DNA from: Allohoeflea poritis
Lineage (GTDB): Bacteria; Pseudomonadota; Alphaproteobacteria; Rhizobiales; Rhizobiaceae
DNA: 64,000 nucleotides
Direction of reading: 5' to 3'
NCBI RefSeq assembly: GCF_027889715.1
Contig: NZ_JAPJZH010000004.1
Coordinates: forward strand, 345,102 to 409,101
The translations under genes were made by a program, and so were the position numbers. The notes beneath the pieces are model-generated. The model worked only from the letters and a program-made list of their open reading frames with translations. It had not been told where the DNA came from and made no database searches. The stretch's first letter is position 1. The number at the start of each line of letters is the position of its first letter. Shown here one piece after another: positions 1 to 8,333 of the stretch.

Positions 1-1
1 C

Positions 2-598
2 TCGAAGCTTCCGCTGACGGATGTCGAGCGCAGGGATTTCTGCGACATGGGCGATACGCGCCACATATCGGCGGTTGCCAGGGCCGGGGACCGGGCGATC
101 CGGCTGCACAATTTCTACGTTCCGGCCGGCGGCGACGAACCGGACCCCAAGATCAATCCGAAATTCGCCCACAAGCTCGGTTTTCTCGATGAAATGAAGG
201 CGATGCACTCGGAGGCCGAGCGTGATGACGGCGTGTCATCCATCCTGGTGGGTGACCTCAATATCGCCCCGCTGGAAACAGACGTCTGGTCGCACAAACA
301 GCTCCTGAAAGTGGTCAGCCACACACCGGTGGAGACCGAAGGTCTGAATGAAGTCCAGGCCAGGGGGGCCTGGGTGGATCTCATAAGGCAGCATATTCCG
401 CCGGAGGAAAAGGTCTTCACCTGGTGGAGCTACCGCGCCCGCGAATGGGATGTTTCGGATCGTGGCCGCAGGCTGGATCACATCTGGTCGTCGGCGGATC
501 TGTCGCCGGCGCTGCGGAACATCAATGTGCTGCGTGAGGCGCGCGGCTGGGAGCGCCCGTCCGACCACGTGCCGGTCTTCGCGCATTTCAAGTTCTGA
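2..598 (+). CDS. xthA: Exodeoxyribonuclease III (3' part; 5' end outside window)
   Basis: The frame is already open at base 2, so the true start lies upstream; 198 residues are present. The enzyme is a 3'-5' exonuclease and apurinic/apyrimidinic endonuclease of base excision repair. Visible are the catalytic GDLNIAP motif (Asp and Asn of the EEP fold), the RRLDHIW motif and the C-terminal SDHVPV motif with the Asp-His pair. The ATG at 47 is internal, because homologous residues (TDVERRDFCD) precede it. It is convergent with the cyclic-nucleotide-binding gene, 21 bp away. The family assignment is secure; only the N-terminal portion is missing. Confidence 0.93.
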   Translation, partial: SKLPLTDVERRDFCDMGDTRHISAVARAGDRAIRLHNFYVPAGGDEPDPKINPKFAHKLGFLDEMKAMHSEAERDDGVSSILVGDLNIAPLETDVWSHKQLLKVVSHTPVETEGLNEVQARGAWVDLIRQHIPPEEKVFTWWSYRAREWDVSDRGRRLDHIWSSADLSPALRNINVLREARGWERPSDHVPVFAHFKF

Positions 599-619
599 CT
601 ACGGTCCGAGGTTCCGCGG

Positions 620-1090
620 CTATTTGTCGACGGCTTCCTCGAAACGCCAGGCAAGCTGGTCGATTTCCTGCAGCATCGTGGAAAGATTGCGCTGGATGCG
701 CGCCTGCAGCAGGGACGCGATTTCCGGATACTCCTCCATCATGCGGCGAAACATCGGACGGTGAATCCGCATGACTTCGCTGCCCTCCAGCGCGACGGCC
801 GTCATCTTGCGGTTGGCCGAGGAGATAATGGCAAGTTCGCCGAGCAGGTCGCCGGTTTCGGCCTCGCCGATCTGCTCGGGCTTGCCGTCGCGGCTGCGTT
901 GCAGGAGTTTGAAGCGGCCGGACAAAATCACAAAGGCACAGTCCGCCGACGAGCCCTCATGGAACAAGGGTCGATTGCGGGCAACGGATTTGCGCTCGGC
1001 GCCGAAGGCGATCAGCCGTAGCATTTCGTCGCTGAAATCGCTGAACAGCGGGACTTTCGACAAGAGCGTGATATCGTCATTCAGTGCCAT
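620..1090 (-). CDS. Cyclic nucleotide-binding domain protein (Crp-like, no DNA-binding domain)
   Basis: 156 residues forming one cNMP-binding beta-roll (about 10-125) with a phosphate-cassette-like GDLLGELAI segment, followed by a helical tail. No helix-turn-helix follows, so it is probably not a transcription factor but a small ligand-sensing or protein-interaction module. The ligand cannot be told from the sequence. It lies 30 bp downstream of the response regulator on the same strand and is probably cotranscribed with it, which suggests a signalling link (inference). Confidence 0.85.
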   Translation of the reverse strand: MALNDDITLLSKVPLFSDFSDEMLRLIAFGAERKSVARNRPLFHEGSSADCAFVILSGRFKLLQRSRDGKPEQIGEAETGDLLGELAIISSANRKMTAVALEGSEVMRIHRPMFRRMMEEYPEIASLLQARIQRNLSTMLQEIDQLAWRFEEAVDK

Positions 1091-1120
1091 TGAGGCCGGC
1101 TCCGGTGGTTCTGACCCTGT

Positions 1121-1804
1121 TTAGGGTATTATCTTGTAGCCGCCGCTTTCTGTCACCAGGATTTCCGCGTTGGACGGATCGCGCTCGATCTTCTGGCGCA
1201 GCCGGTAGACATGGGTCTCGAGCGTGTGGGTGGTCACGCCGGAATTGTATCCCCAGACTTCCTCCAGGAGCACGTCGCGGGTAACGACCTTCTCGTCGGC
1301 CCGGTACAGGTAGCGGATGATCGCCGATTCCTTCTCCGTCAGCCTTATCTTGCTGCCCTTTTCGTCGACCAGGAGCTTCTGGCTCGGCTTGAACGTGTAA
1401 GGCCCGACCGTGAAGGTCGCGTCCTCGCTCTGCTCGTGCTGGCGCAATTGCGCGCGCACGCGGGCCAGCAGCACGGCGAAACGGAAGGGCTTGGTCACAT
1501 AGTCATTGGCGCCGGCTTCCAGCCCGAGGATCGTGTCTGAATCCGTATCGTGGCCGGTCAGCATGATGATCGGCGCCTTGAAGCCGCCTTTTCGGAGCAG
1601 TTTCACGGCCTCGCGGCCATCCATGTCAGGCAGTCCCACATCCATGATCAGAAGGTCGATATGGTTGTTCCGGGCAGCCTGAATGCCTTTGGTCGCCGAC
1701 GATTCCTCCAGAATCGAGAACTCCTCGTAAAGAGAAAGCTGCTCGACGAGGGTCTCCCGCAGGTCGTCGTCATCATCGACGAGAAGGATGGTTCTGGCTG
1801 TCAT
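1121..1804 (-). CDS. OmpR/PhoB-family response regulator
   Basis: 227 residues. Receiver domain 1-120 with acidic pocket D10-D12, phospho-acceptor D55 in MDVGLPD, the Thr of MLTGHD and conserved K105 in TKPF. The C-terminal winged helix (about 130-225) carries the family signature VTTHTLETHVYRLRQKIE. The start was set at the ATG 1804, preceded by GGAGG 7 nt away; upstream in-frame codons have no such site. No histidine kinase is adjacent, so this is an orphan at this locus. The neighbouring divergent L,D-transpeptidase hints at an envelope role, but that is inference. It could be the rhizobial CenR-type regulator; I cannot confirm this. Confidence 0.92.
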   Translation of the reverse strand: MTARTILLVDDDDDLRETLVEQLSLYEEFSILEESSATKGIQAARNNHIDLLIMDVGLPDMDGREAVKLLRKGGFKAPIIMLTGHDTDSDTILGLEAGANDYVTKPFRFAVLLARVRAQLRQHEQSEDATFTVGPYTFKPSQKLLVDEKGSKIRLTEKESAIIRYLYRADEKVVTRDVLLEEVWGYNSGVTTHTLETHVYRLRQKIERDPSNAEILVTESGGYKIIP

Positions 1805-1949
1805 GCAATCCCTCCAAATGAGAATGTGCTGCATAGTGGCCTGTTGCACAGCAGGCCCGAGTCATCGGGACTTAAATAGTCCTGTTCGCCTAAATGTAAA
1901 AGTGTTGTACACGCAATGCACACTCAGCTGTGATCCCAAAGATCATTTC

Positions 1950-2501
1950 GTGATTAACACGGTAAACAAGGATTGCGTCAAAATCCGAGCACTCAAGACA
2001 GTAATTGTCAGGCGGCACCCGCGCCGCGACAATGCCGCGCTGCTTGACGCGGGAGGAACTGTTTTTCCTGCTTTTTTGGGCCGTACCGGGCGCCGAATCC
2101 TCAAATCGGAGGGCGACGGGGCGACACCGCGGGCGATGATGCGGGTGCTATACGGCTATTTCAGAGCCGACAGGATCAGACTGCCGCAGACGCGATTGCA
2201 AATGTTGCCGATTCGCCCGGATCACGGCTGGTGCGATGCGCCGGCCCACGCATCCTACAACAGGCCGGTGCGCCTGCCTTTTGCCTTTTCCCACGAAAAA
2301 ATGATGCGCGATGACAGCCTTTACGACATATGCCTGGTGCTCGACTGGAATATCGGCGAGCGGCGGCGCCACCGGGGCAGCGCCATATTCCTGCATCTGA
2401 GCGAAGGACGCACGACGGAAGGCTGCGTGGCGATCAGTCGGCGCGCGATGTTGTGGCTGCTGCCCAGATTGAGGCGGAATACGGTTATCCAGGTTGTCTA
2501 G
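1950..2501 (+). CDS. L,D-transpeptidase (YkuD) family protein
   Basis: About 183 residues. Only the L,D-transpeptidase catalytic fold is present: the core AIFLHLSEG followed by TEGCVAIS, where Cys159 is the nucleophile and the preceding His belongs to the HxnGCxR-type motif. The family cross-links peptidoglycan or attaches proteins to it. No signal peptide is visible, as is usual for this short rhizobial subfamily. The start is uncertain: there is no ATG near the conserved N-terminus (KIRALKTVIVRR), and the in-frame candidates are GTG at 1950 or GTG/TTG at 1902/1905. It is divergent from the response regulator. Confidence 0.8.
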   Translation: MINTVNKDCVKIRALKTVIVRRHPRRDNAALLDAGGTVFPAFLGRTGRRILKSEGDGATPRAMMRVLYGYFRADRIRLPQTRLQMLPIRPDHGWCDAPAHASYNRPVRLPFAFSHEKMMRDDSLYDICLVLDWNIGERRRHRGSAIFLHLSEGRTTEGCVAISRRAMLWLLPRLRRNTVIQVV

Positions 2502-2513
2502 GTCGGTCGCATC

Positions 2514-2921
2514 TTAAGGTCCGAACCAGCCGATGATGGCGCCCATGGCAAGCAGAACAAGCAGCCAGTGGCCCGCGTCAATCAGGGTCAGGTGCCATCC
2601 GAAACCCTGATAGCGGTGGTTGACTGCGAGAGTGGTGGCGACGAATCCCAGCCAGACGAAGAAACCGGAGACAAGCCCGTTGTAAGGGTCGATCTGGCCG
2701 GTGCCGAGATGACCGATGAGGCCGGCGAGGATGAAGGCCATGATCAGCTCGCAAATCAGCGAGTTGACGAACAGCATCGGCGACATTTTCGCCTCTTCCG
2801 GCTTGATGCGCGCCGTCTTCATCCACGGCTTGCCGAGCACGCCGTAATAGATGGCGCCGATGACAAAGGCGGCGACGGTGGCGACCAGCACGCCGACATA
2901 GCTCATTCCCCCGAAATCCAT
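2514..2921 (-). CDS. DUF1761 membrane protein
   Basis: 135 residues with four hydrophobic segments (about 7-27, 50-70, 83-100, 110-131). The YYGVLGKPWM block after the first helix is typical of DUF1761, a small inner-membrane family of unknown function. The ATG at 2906 is an alternative start. It is 33 bp downstream of the methyltransferase gene on the same strand. Confidence 0.8.
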   Translation of the reverse strand: MDFGGMSYVGVLVATVAAFVIGAIYYGVLGKPWMKTARIKPEEAKMSPMLFVNSLICELIMAFILAGLIGHLGTGQIDPYNGLVSGFFVWLGFVATTLAVNHRYQGFGWHLTLIDAGHWLLVLLAMGAIIGWFGP

Positions 2922-2954
2922 GATGTTCCTCCCGGCGACAGACGATGCGGCATT

Positions 2955-3611
2955 TTAGCCGCTCTGGAGCCTGAATCGCCAGACGGTTGTCCGCTTGATT
3001 TCGGAATCTTCCAGCGCCCGGGTGACGGGCACCTTGTAGACGGCCAGTTCTTCAAGCCTTTCCGCCGGGCAATAGGCGCGGCCCGGATCGCCGATCAGCA
3101 CATCGGCGCCGCGCCGGGCGAGCGTTTCGAGCCAGGGTGTGACGGTGGCCGCCAGGTCCTGGTCGTAGAATACGTCGCCGGCCAGAACCACTTGCCATCC
3201 ATCGTCCGTGCCGATGATGTCGTCGCTCCTGGCCGCGACGCGTACATCGTTGCGTGCCGCGTTCATGGCGGTCGCCATGGCTGCCCATGGGTCGATGTCG
3301 CACGCCGTCACGGTGCCGGCGCCGGCCCGGCTGGCAGCGATGGCAACCAGGCCCGAGCCGCTGGCGAAATCGAGAACGGATTTTCCCGACACAAGCCCTG
3401 GATGATCGAGCAGGTGGCGCGCCAGCCCCTGACCGCCGGCCCATGCAAAGGCCCAATAGGGCGGCGGCAGGCCGATCGCCTCCAGTTCCTCCTCGGTTTT
3501 CTGCCACAGCTCATGGGCTTCGCTGGCCAGGTGGAGCGTCAGCTCCGGAACATGGGGCGGTGCCGCGAGACTTGTGTTTTGCGCAATGAACTCGCGGGCT
3601 TCGGTTTTCAT
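2955..3611 (-). CDS. Class I SAM-dependent methyltransferase (ETFB lysine methyltransferase-like)
   Basis: 218 residues. The SAM-binding motif I reads VLDFASGSGLVAIAA, followed by the acidic ACDIDPWA loop, and a PPYWAFAWAGGQ block precedes it. That combination is typical of the family related to ETFB lysine methyltransferase and nicotinamide N-methyltransferase-like proteins. Bacterial members modify the electron transfer flavoprotein beta subunit; the actual substrate here is inferred. It is often mislabelled as PrmA, but it lacks the N-terminal domain of that enzyme. It follows the EVE gene by 24 bp and probably belongs to the same operon. Confidence 0.8.
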   Translation of the reverse strand: MKTEAREFIAQNTSLAAPPHVPELTLHLASEAHELWQKTEEELEAIGLPPPYWAFAWAGGQGLARHLLDHPGLVSGKSVLDFASGSGLVAIAASRAGAGTVTACDIDPWAAMATAMNAARNDVRVAARSDDIIGTDDGWQVVLAGDVFYDQDLAATVTPWLETLARRGADVLIGDPGRAYCPAERLEELAVYKVPVTRALEDSEIKRTTVWRFRLQSG

Positions 3612-3635
3612 GGAGCGGATATTCCGAACAGGCCT

Positions 3636-4064
3636 CTACCGGGGCGGGTTGTCCAGTCCCCCCATGCGGCAGATTTCGAGATATTCGTCCTCGGCCACCG
3701 GCTGCACGGACAGCCGCGTATTGACGACCAGCACCATATTGGCGAGTGCCGGATTGGCCTTGGCGTCCGGGAGGGTTACCGGTTTGGGCATGTCGCACAC
3801 CGCCTTGACGTCGACGCATTCCCAGCGCTCGTCCTCGGTGGTCGAATCGGGGTGTATTTCCTTGCAGACCTCGACAATGCCGACGACTGCCTTTCCCTCG
3901 TTGGAATGGTAGAAAAAGCCTTTTTCGCCCAGTTTCATCGTGCGCATATTGTTGCGGGCCTGGTAGTTGCGGATACCGTCCCACTCCTCGCCGGCCTCAC
4001 CCTTGGCCTTCTGCTGCTCCCAGGACCAGGCGTCCGGTTCGGACTTAAACAGCCAATAGGCCAT
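3636..4064 (-). CDS. EVE domain protein (thymocyte nuclear protein 1 family)
   Basis: 142 residues covering one complete EVE/PUA-like domain: it begins MAYWLFKSEPDAWSW and contains the WDGIRNYQARN and KGFFYHSNEG blocks. EVE domains bind modified bases in DNA or RNA; the cellular role of this housekeeping bacterial form is not established. Its start lies 3 bp beyond the stop of the YciI gene, so the two are translationally close. The conserved order tsaD-gpsA-YciI-EVE is common in rhizobia. Confidence 0.9.
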   Translation of the reverse strand: MAYWLFKSEPDAWSWEQQKAKGEAGEEWDGIRNYQARNNMRTMKLGEKGFFYHSNEGKAVVGIVEVCKEIHPDSTTEDERWECVDVKAVCDMPKPVTLPDAKANPALANMVLVVNTRLSVQPVAEDEYLEICRMGGLDNPPR

Positions 4065-4067
4065 GTC

Positions 4068-4361
4068 TCATTCTCCAGGTTTGTTGAAGACCCAGTTGTA
4101 GGGCCGGATGTCGACGCTGGCAAACAGGTCCGCCTTTGAATAGGGATCGTCCGCCGCGATGCGGTGCGCCTCTTCCCGGGAACCCGCTTCGATAACCACG
4201 AGACTGCCATCGGGTTTCTCGTTTTCGTCGAGAAAGGGACCTGCCAGCTTCAGCACGCCGTTCTCATTCAGCGTGTTCAGATAGGCGACGTGGTCGGGCC
4301 GGACCTCCATCCTGAGATCGAGGCTGTCGGGCTTGTCGGTACAGATCAGGGCAAATAGCAT
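4068..4361 (-). CDS. YciI-like protein
   Basis: 97 residues forming a single ferredoxin-like YciI domain: FALICTDKPDSLDLR at the N-terminus and the DPYSKADLF block containing the conserved Asp-Pro-tyrosine region. The biochemical function of the family is unknown. The start ATG is preceded by AGGAAGG. It sits between gpsA (17 bp) and the EVE gene on the same strand. Confidence 0.9.
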   Translation of the reverse strand: MLFALICTDKPDSLDLRMEVRPDHVAYLNTLNENGVLKLAGPFLDENEKPDGSLVVIEAGSREEAHRIAADDPYSKADLFASVDIRPYNWVFNKPGE

Positions 4362-4378
4362 GGGCCTTCCTTTGGTCC

Positions 4379-5374
4379 TTATTCCGATTTCAGCGGCCGT
4401 GTCATCAGGTTCTCGACAGCGTCTTCAACGCTGCTGTCTCCACGCAGAATGGCGGCGACTTCTTGCGTTATCGGCATATCGATCCGTTTTTCAAGGCTGA
4501 TTCTGGCGGCCACCGTTGCCGTGAACGCGCCTTCCGACAGCGGCGCGCCCGGCGCCATCAGCGCATCCGGTCCCTGCCCCTTTCCAAGCGCGATGCCGAA
4601 ACGCAGATTGCGCGACTGGTGGCTGGTGGCCGTGAGGACAAGGTCGCCCAGGCCGGAAAGGCCGGATACGGTGCGCGCCCGCCCGCCATGCGCGGCGGAA
4701 AAGCGCATCAGCTCGGCAAGACCGCGGGCGATCAGCGCGGCGCGGGCGGAATCGCCAAGTCCCCTGCCTTCGACGATGCCGCAGGCAATCGCCAGCACGT
4801 TCTTCAGTGCGCCGCCTGTCTGCACGCCGGACAGGTCGTCGGAGGCGTAGAGCCGGAACCTGCTGCCGGACAGGCGCTCAGCAAGGGCCTCCGCTGTGGA
4901 GATATCGGTGCCGGCAAGGGTCATGGCCGTCGGCAAACCACGGGCGATGTCGGCGGCAAATCCCGGTCCGGACAGAACCGCTGCCGGATTGTCCGGCATT
5001 TCCTTGCCGAGGACATCGGCCAGAAACTGCCCGCTCTCGCGCTCGATCCCCTTGGCGCAGATAACGAGGCTGGCCTTTTCGGAAATGCTGTCGTGATAGG
5101 TCCTCACGGCCGTTCGCAAGGCCTGTGCCGGCACAGCCAAGAGGATGGTGTCGGCCGATTGCAGCCGTGCTTTGTCGGTGGTGGCGGCAAGGCCGTCAGG
5201 CAGCGTTATGCCTGGAAGCGACAATTCGTTGATCCGCCGCTGCTGCACCGCCTCCATCCGGTCGCTGTCGCGACCGAGAAGAATGACCGGTTCGCCGCGC
5301 CGCGCGACGACGGTGGCAAGCGCCGTGCCGAAAGCGCCGGCGCCGATCACGGCGATCCTGGTTCCCTCGCTCAT
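4379..5374 (-). CDS. gpsA: Glycerol-3-phosphate dehydrogenase [NAD(P)+]
   Basis: 331 residues, normal length. It reduces dihydroxyacetone phosphate to sn-glycerol-3-phosphate for phospholipid synthesis in the cytoplasm. The Rossmann motif is [14 protein letters not shown] (8-21), the [15 protein letters not shown] block and the catalytic lysine region [13 protein letters not shown] are present, and the C-terminal domain contains GLSGLGDL. Its ATG overlaps the tsaD stop in an ATGA, so it is translationally coupled to tsaD. Confidence 0.97.
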   Translation of the reverse strand: MSEGTRIAVIGAGAFGTALATVVARRGEPVILLGRDSDRMEAVQQRRINELSLPGITLPDGLAATTDKARLQSADTILLAVPAQALRTAVRTYHDSISEKASLVICAKGIERESGQFLADVLGKEMPDNPAAVLSGPGFAADIARGLPTAMTLAGTDISTAEALAERLSGSRFRLYASDDLSGVQTGGALKNVLAIACGIVEGRGLGDSARAALIARGLAELMRFSAAHGGRARTVSGLSGLGDLVLTATSHQSRNLRFGIALGKGQGPDALMAPGAPLSEGAFTATVAARISLEKRIDMPITQEVAAILRGDSSVEDAVENLMTRPLKSE

Positions 5375-6468
5375 GCCTTGGCGCCCCGCTTGCCGTGGCC
5401 GATGCGCGCGGCCGCATTTTCATCGAGTGGCCAGCGCGCACGCGGTGCAACGTCAAGACCATCGGATTCCATTCCGTGCGCCATCCGTTCGGCGGCGGCC
5501 CAGGCGATCATGACCGCATTGTCGGTGCACAGACGCATCGGCGGCGCGACGAAGCGGAATCCCCGTTTGCCGCACAGATCCGACAGGCTTTCACGGATCA
5601 TCCGGTTGGCGGCCACGCCGCCGGCCACCACCAGGGCGGGGCGGTCGCGTGTTTGGCCGAACGTTTCGGAGAAACGGTCGAGACTGCGGGCGACGCGCTC
5701 TTGCAGCGTTTGCGTGATTGCCTTCTGGAAGGATGCGCAGATGTCGGCGATGTCCTGCTCGCTGAGCGGGGCGGCTGCCTGCGCGGCCTGGCGCACGGCG
5801 GTTTTCAGCCCCGAGAAGGAAAAATCGAGGCGCTTGTCGCCGCGCAGGGGCGTTGGAAGGCTGAATCGGTCGGCATCGCCACCGGCCGCGGATCTTTCCA
5901 CTTGCGGGCCGCCGGGATAGGGCAGGCCGAGGAGCTTCGCCGTCTTGTCGAATGCTTCGCCGAGCGCGTCGTCGATGGTCGTGCCCCAGCGCTCGTAGTC
6001 GCCGACACCGCGAACAAGGATCATCTGGGTGTGGCCGCCCGAGACCAGCAGCAGCAGATAGGGAAACTCCAGCCGGTCCGTGAGGCGCGCGGTCAATGCA
6101 TGGCCTTCAAGATGGTTGATGGCGTAGAGCGGCTTGCCGCGCGCGGCAGCCAGCGCCTTGGCGGTCATCAGGCCGACGATCAGACCGCCGATGAGGCCCG
6201 GACCCGACGTGGCGGCGACCGCGTCGATATCGCCAAGCCCGATGCCGGCTTCGTCCAGCGCCCGGGCGATCAGGCCGTCGAGCCGTTCCACATGGGCGCG
6301 GGCCGCGATCTCCGGGACGACGCCGCCATAGGCCGCATGTTCATCAAGCTGGCTGAAGACGATGTCCGACAGGATTTCACCGCTGCCGTCGCCGTTTCGG
6401 CGCACCAGCGCGGCAGCGGTTTCGTCGCAGCTTGTCTCGATGCCGAGAATGCAGGTTGCAGTGTCCAT
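5371..6468 (-). CDS. tsaD: tRNA N6-adenosine threonylcarbamoyltransferase TsaD
   Basis: 365 residues. It transfers the threonylcarbamoyl group to A37 of ANN-decoding tRNAs. It starts with [16 protein letters not shown]; the metal-binding NHLEGHA histidines, the [10 protein letters not shown] nucleotide-binding motif and [13 protein letters not shown] are all present. I chose ATG 6468; a TTG at 6495, preceded by an AGGA, would add nine residues. It is divergent from hemC and translationally coupled to gpsA downstream. Confidence 0.96.
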   Translation of the reverse strand: MDTATCILGIETSCDETAAALVRRNGDGSGEILSDIVFSQLDEHAAYGGVVPEIAARAHVERLDGLIARALDEAGIGLGDIDAVAATSGPGLIGGLIVGLMTAKALAAARGKPLYAINHLEGHALTARLTDRLEFPYLLLLVSGGHTQMILVRGVGDYERWGTTIDDALGEAFDKTAKLLGLPYPGGPQVERSAAGGDADRFSLPTPLRGDKRLDFSFSGLKTAVRQAAQAAAPLSEQDIADICASFQKAITQTLQERVARSLDRFSETFGQTRDRPALVVAGGVAANRMIRESLSDLCGKRGFRFVAPPMRLCTDNAVMIAWAAAERMAHGMESDGLDVAPRARWPLDENAAARIGHGKRGAKA

Positions 6469-6504
6469 GGCCGTTTCGGTGATTGCGGAACGCAAAATTC
6501 CTGT

Positions 6505-6523
6505 TTACCAGTGCCTCTGGTAA
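6505..6523. promoter_or_regulatory. Perfect inverted repeat between tsaD and hemC (candidate operator)
   Basis: TTACCAG-N5-CTGGTAA, a perfect 7-bp inverted repeat, lies in the 71-bp gap between the divergent starts of tsaD and hemC, 17 bp before the hemC ATG. No T-tract follows, so it is more operator-like than terminator-like. It does not match Irr or FNR box consensus sequences known to me. The bound factor is unknown. Confidence 0.5.
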
Positions 6524-6539
6524 TAACGGAAACCACCGG

Positions 6540-7469
6540 ATGCAAACAAAACCTTTCCGTATCGGCACGCGGGGCAGCCCGCTGGCACTGGCCCAGGCCG
6601 AAGAAACGCGCGAGCGGCTGATGAAGGCGCACGGCCTGCCTTCGGATGCATTCGAGATCGTCGTGATTTCGACAAAGGGCGACCGCGTCACCGACCGGCC
6701 GCTTGCCGAGATCGGCGGCAAGGGGCTGTTTACCGAGGAAATCGAGGCGCAGCTTTCCGACGGGCGCATCGATATTGCCGTGCATTCCTCCAAGGACATG
6801 CCGACCGTGCTGCCCGCCGGTCTTTATCTTTCCGCCTTCCTGCCGCGCGAGGATGTTCGCGATGCTTTTATCGGACGCGACGCGGGTGCGATCACCGATC
6901 TGCCGCAGGGCGCGACGGTGGGCACTTCGTCGCTGCGGCGCCAGGCGCTGGTGCGAAGACTGCGGCCCGACCTCAATGTCGTTTCGTTTCGCGGCAATGT
7001 GCAAACGCGCATGCGCAAGCTTCAAGAAGGCGAGGTCGACGGGACGCTGTTGGCCATGGCCGGTCTCAAGCGCCTCGGCCTTCAAGACAAGGCAACCGAT
7101 GTGATGGCGACAGATGCCTTTCTCCCGGCGCTCGGACAGGGAGCGATCTGCATCGAAAGCCGTGCGGATGATGCGGTGACCGACACGATGCTCGCGCCGA
7201 TCGACGACGAGGCGACGCGCACGGCCCTAACCTGCGAGCGGGCCTTCCTCGCGGCGCTGGACGGGTCGTGCCGCACGCCGATTGCCGGGCTGGCGACCAT
7301 CGGGACCTCCGGTCTGTCATTTTCCGGCATGATCCTGTCGCCGGATGGAAAAACCACCTTCGAAATATCCCGGACCGGGCGGCCGGACAATGCGGCTGAG
7401 CTTGGCACAAAAGCGGGCGCGGCGATCCGGGCGGAAGCGGGTCCGGATTTTTTCGAGAGCTGGACGTGA
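6540..7469 (+). CDS. hemC: Hydroxymethylbilane synthase (porphobilinogen deaminase)
   Basis: 309 residues. It polymerises four porphobilinogens into hydroxymethylbilane in heme and cobalamin-type tetrapyrrole synthesis. [12 protein letters not shown] opens the protein; the catalytic Asp is in HSSKDMP, the arginine cluster in GTSSLRRQ, and the dipyrromethane cofactor attaches to C244 in LDGSCRTP. The ATG at 6540 matches the family N-terminus; the frame is open further upstream to 6483 but without homology. It is the first gene of a hemC-hemD-mitofilin-hemY series. Confidence 0.97.
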   Translation: MQTKPFRIGTRGSPLALAQAEETRERLMKAHGLPSDAFEIVVISTKGDRVTDRPLAEIGGKGLFTEEIEAQLSDGRIDIAVHSSKDMPTVLPAGLYLSAFLPREDVRDAFIGRDAGAITDLPQGATVGTSSLRRQALVRRLRPDLNVVSFRGNVQTRMRKLQEGEVDGTLLAMAGLKRLGLQDKATDVMATDAFLPALGQGAICIESRADDAVTDTMLAPIDDEATRTALTCERAFLAALDGSCRTPIAGLATIGTSGLSFSGMILSPDGKTTFEISRTGRPDNAAELGTKAGAAIRAEAGPDFFESWT

Positions 7470-7472
7470 TCC

Positions 7473-8225
7473 ATGCGGGTGCTTGTCACCAGGCCTGAAC
7501 CGGGGGCGACGAGAACGGCGGAAAGGCTGCGTGCGAGCGGTTTTGATCCGGTCGTGATGCCGCTGACGCGTATCGCGAATCTGTCGCCGGACAAGGCTGA
7601 TCTTTCGGCCGGTTTGGTGGGGGCCTATGCGGTCACCAGCGCGAACGCCATCCGTGCCTGGCAGTCGCAGGGGATCGATCCCGACTGCCTTGACGTGCCG
7701 CTTTACGCGGTCGGGGCGCGAACCGGTGCTGCCGCGACCGAAGCGGGTTTCAGCAACGTTCGAACGGGCGCCGGCGACGGTGGCGATCTGGCGCGCAAGA
7801 TCCTTGGTGATATCGAGAGCGGCGTGTTGACGCCGGCGGAAGATGCACCGCTCGTCTATGTGGCCGGAAGGCTTCGGCACGGCGATTTTGAATCGCAACT
7901 TGCACGTGGGAATGTTGCCGTTAAAGTTGTCGAAACCTACGAAATTGCCGAAATAAGTTATCCAACTGACTTTATTATTGGCACACTTAAATCCAATCCG
8001 CCGGACGTCATTCTTTTCTATTCGGCCGTGGCGGCAGAACGTTTTTTTGAGATCGCGAACACCGCGATCGATCTTAACATATTGAAACAAAGCAGATTTT
8101 TTTGTATGAGCGAAAACGTTGCGGATGCGGTTCCCGTGGAATTCGAAGAAAAAACCGTCATTGCCGCAGCGCCTGACGAGAATCGTCTGATGGCGCTTTT
8201 TGACGAAAGCGGCAATTTGTTCTGA
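7473..8225 (+). CDS. hemD: Uroporphyrinogen-III synthase
   Basis: 250 residues. It closes and inverts ring D of hydroxymethylbilane. It begins RVLVTRPEPGATRTAERL, has YAVTSANAIRAW in the first domain and YVAGRLRHGDFE in the second; the family is poorly conserved otherwise. It starts 3 bp after hemC. From about 7915 to the end its GC content falls to about one third, far below the 5' half and neighbours (stretches such as 7921-7980 are 32% GC by count), suggesting a different substitution history for the second domain. Confidence 0.92.
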   Translation: MRVLVTRPEPGATRTAERLRASGFDPVVMPLTRIANLSPDKADLSAGLVGAYAVTSANAIRAWQSQGIDPDCLDVPLYAVGARTGAAATEAGFSNVRTGAGDGGDLARKILGDIESGVLTPAEDAPLVYVAGRLRHGDFESQLARGNVAVKVVETYEIAEISYPTDFIIGTLKSNPPDVILFYSAVAAERFFEIANTAIDLNILKQSRFFCMSENVADAVPVEFEEKTVIAAAPDENRLMALFDESGNLF

Positions 8226-8333
8226 AAAATCGCCGCCGCGTCCCTTCCATCCAATATCTGCGGTAACTAAATTCGATTCCGACAGCCCGTCGTCCCAGCA
8301 ACCGCACAGTCCGACTTCCTGAGAGGCTTATTC

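Noticed and set aside
2568..4139. 523-codon plus-strand open frame
   Set aside because: It lies antisense to DUF1761, the methyltransferase and EVE genes, has no domain motifs, and reflects high GC with few stops.
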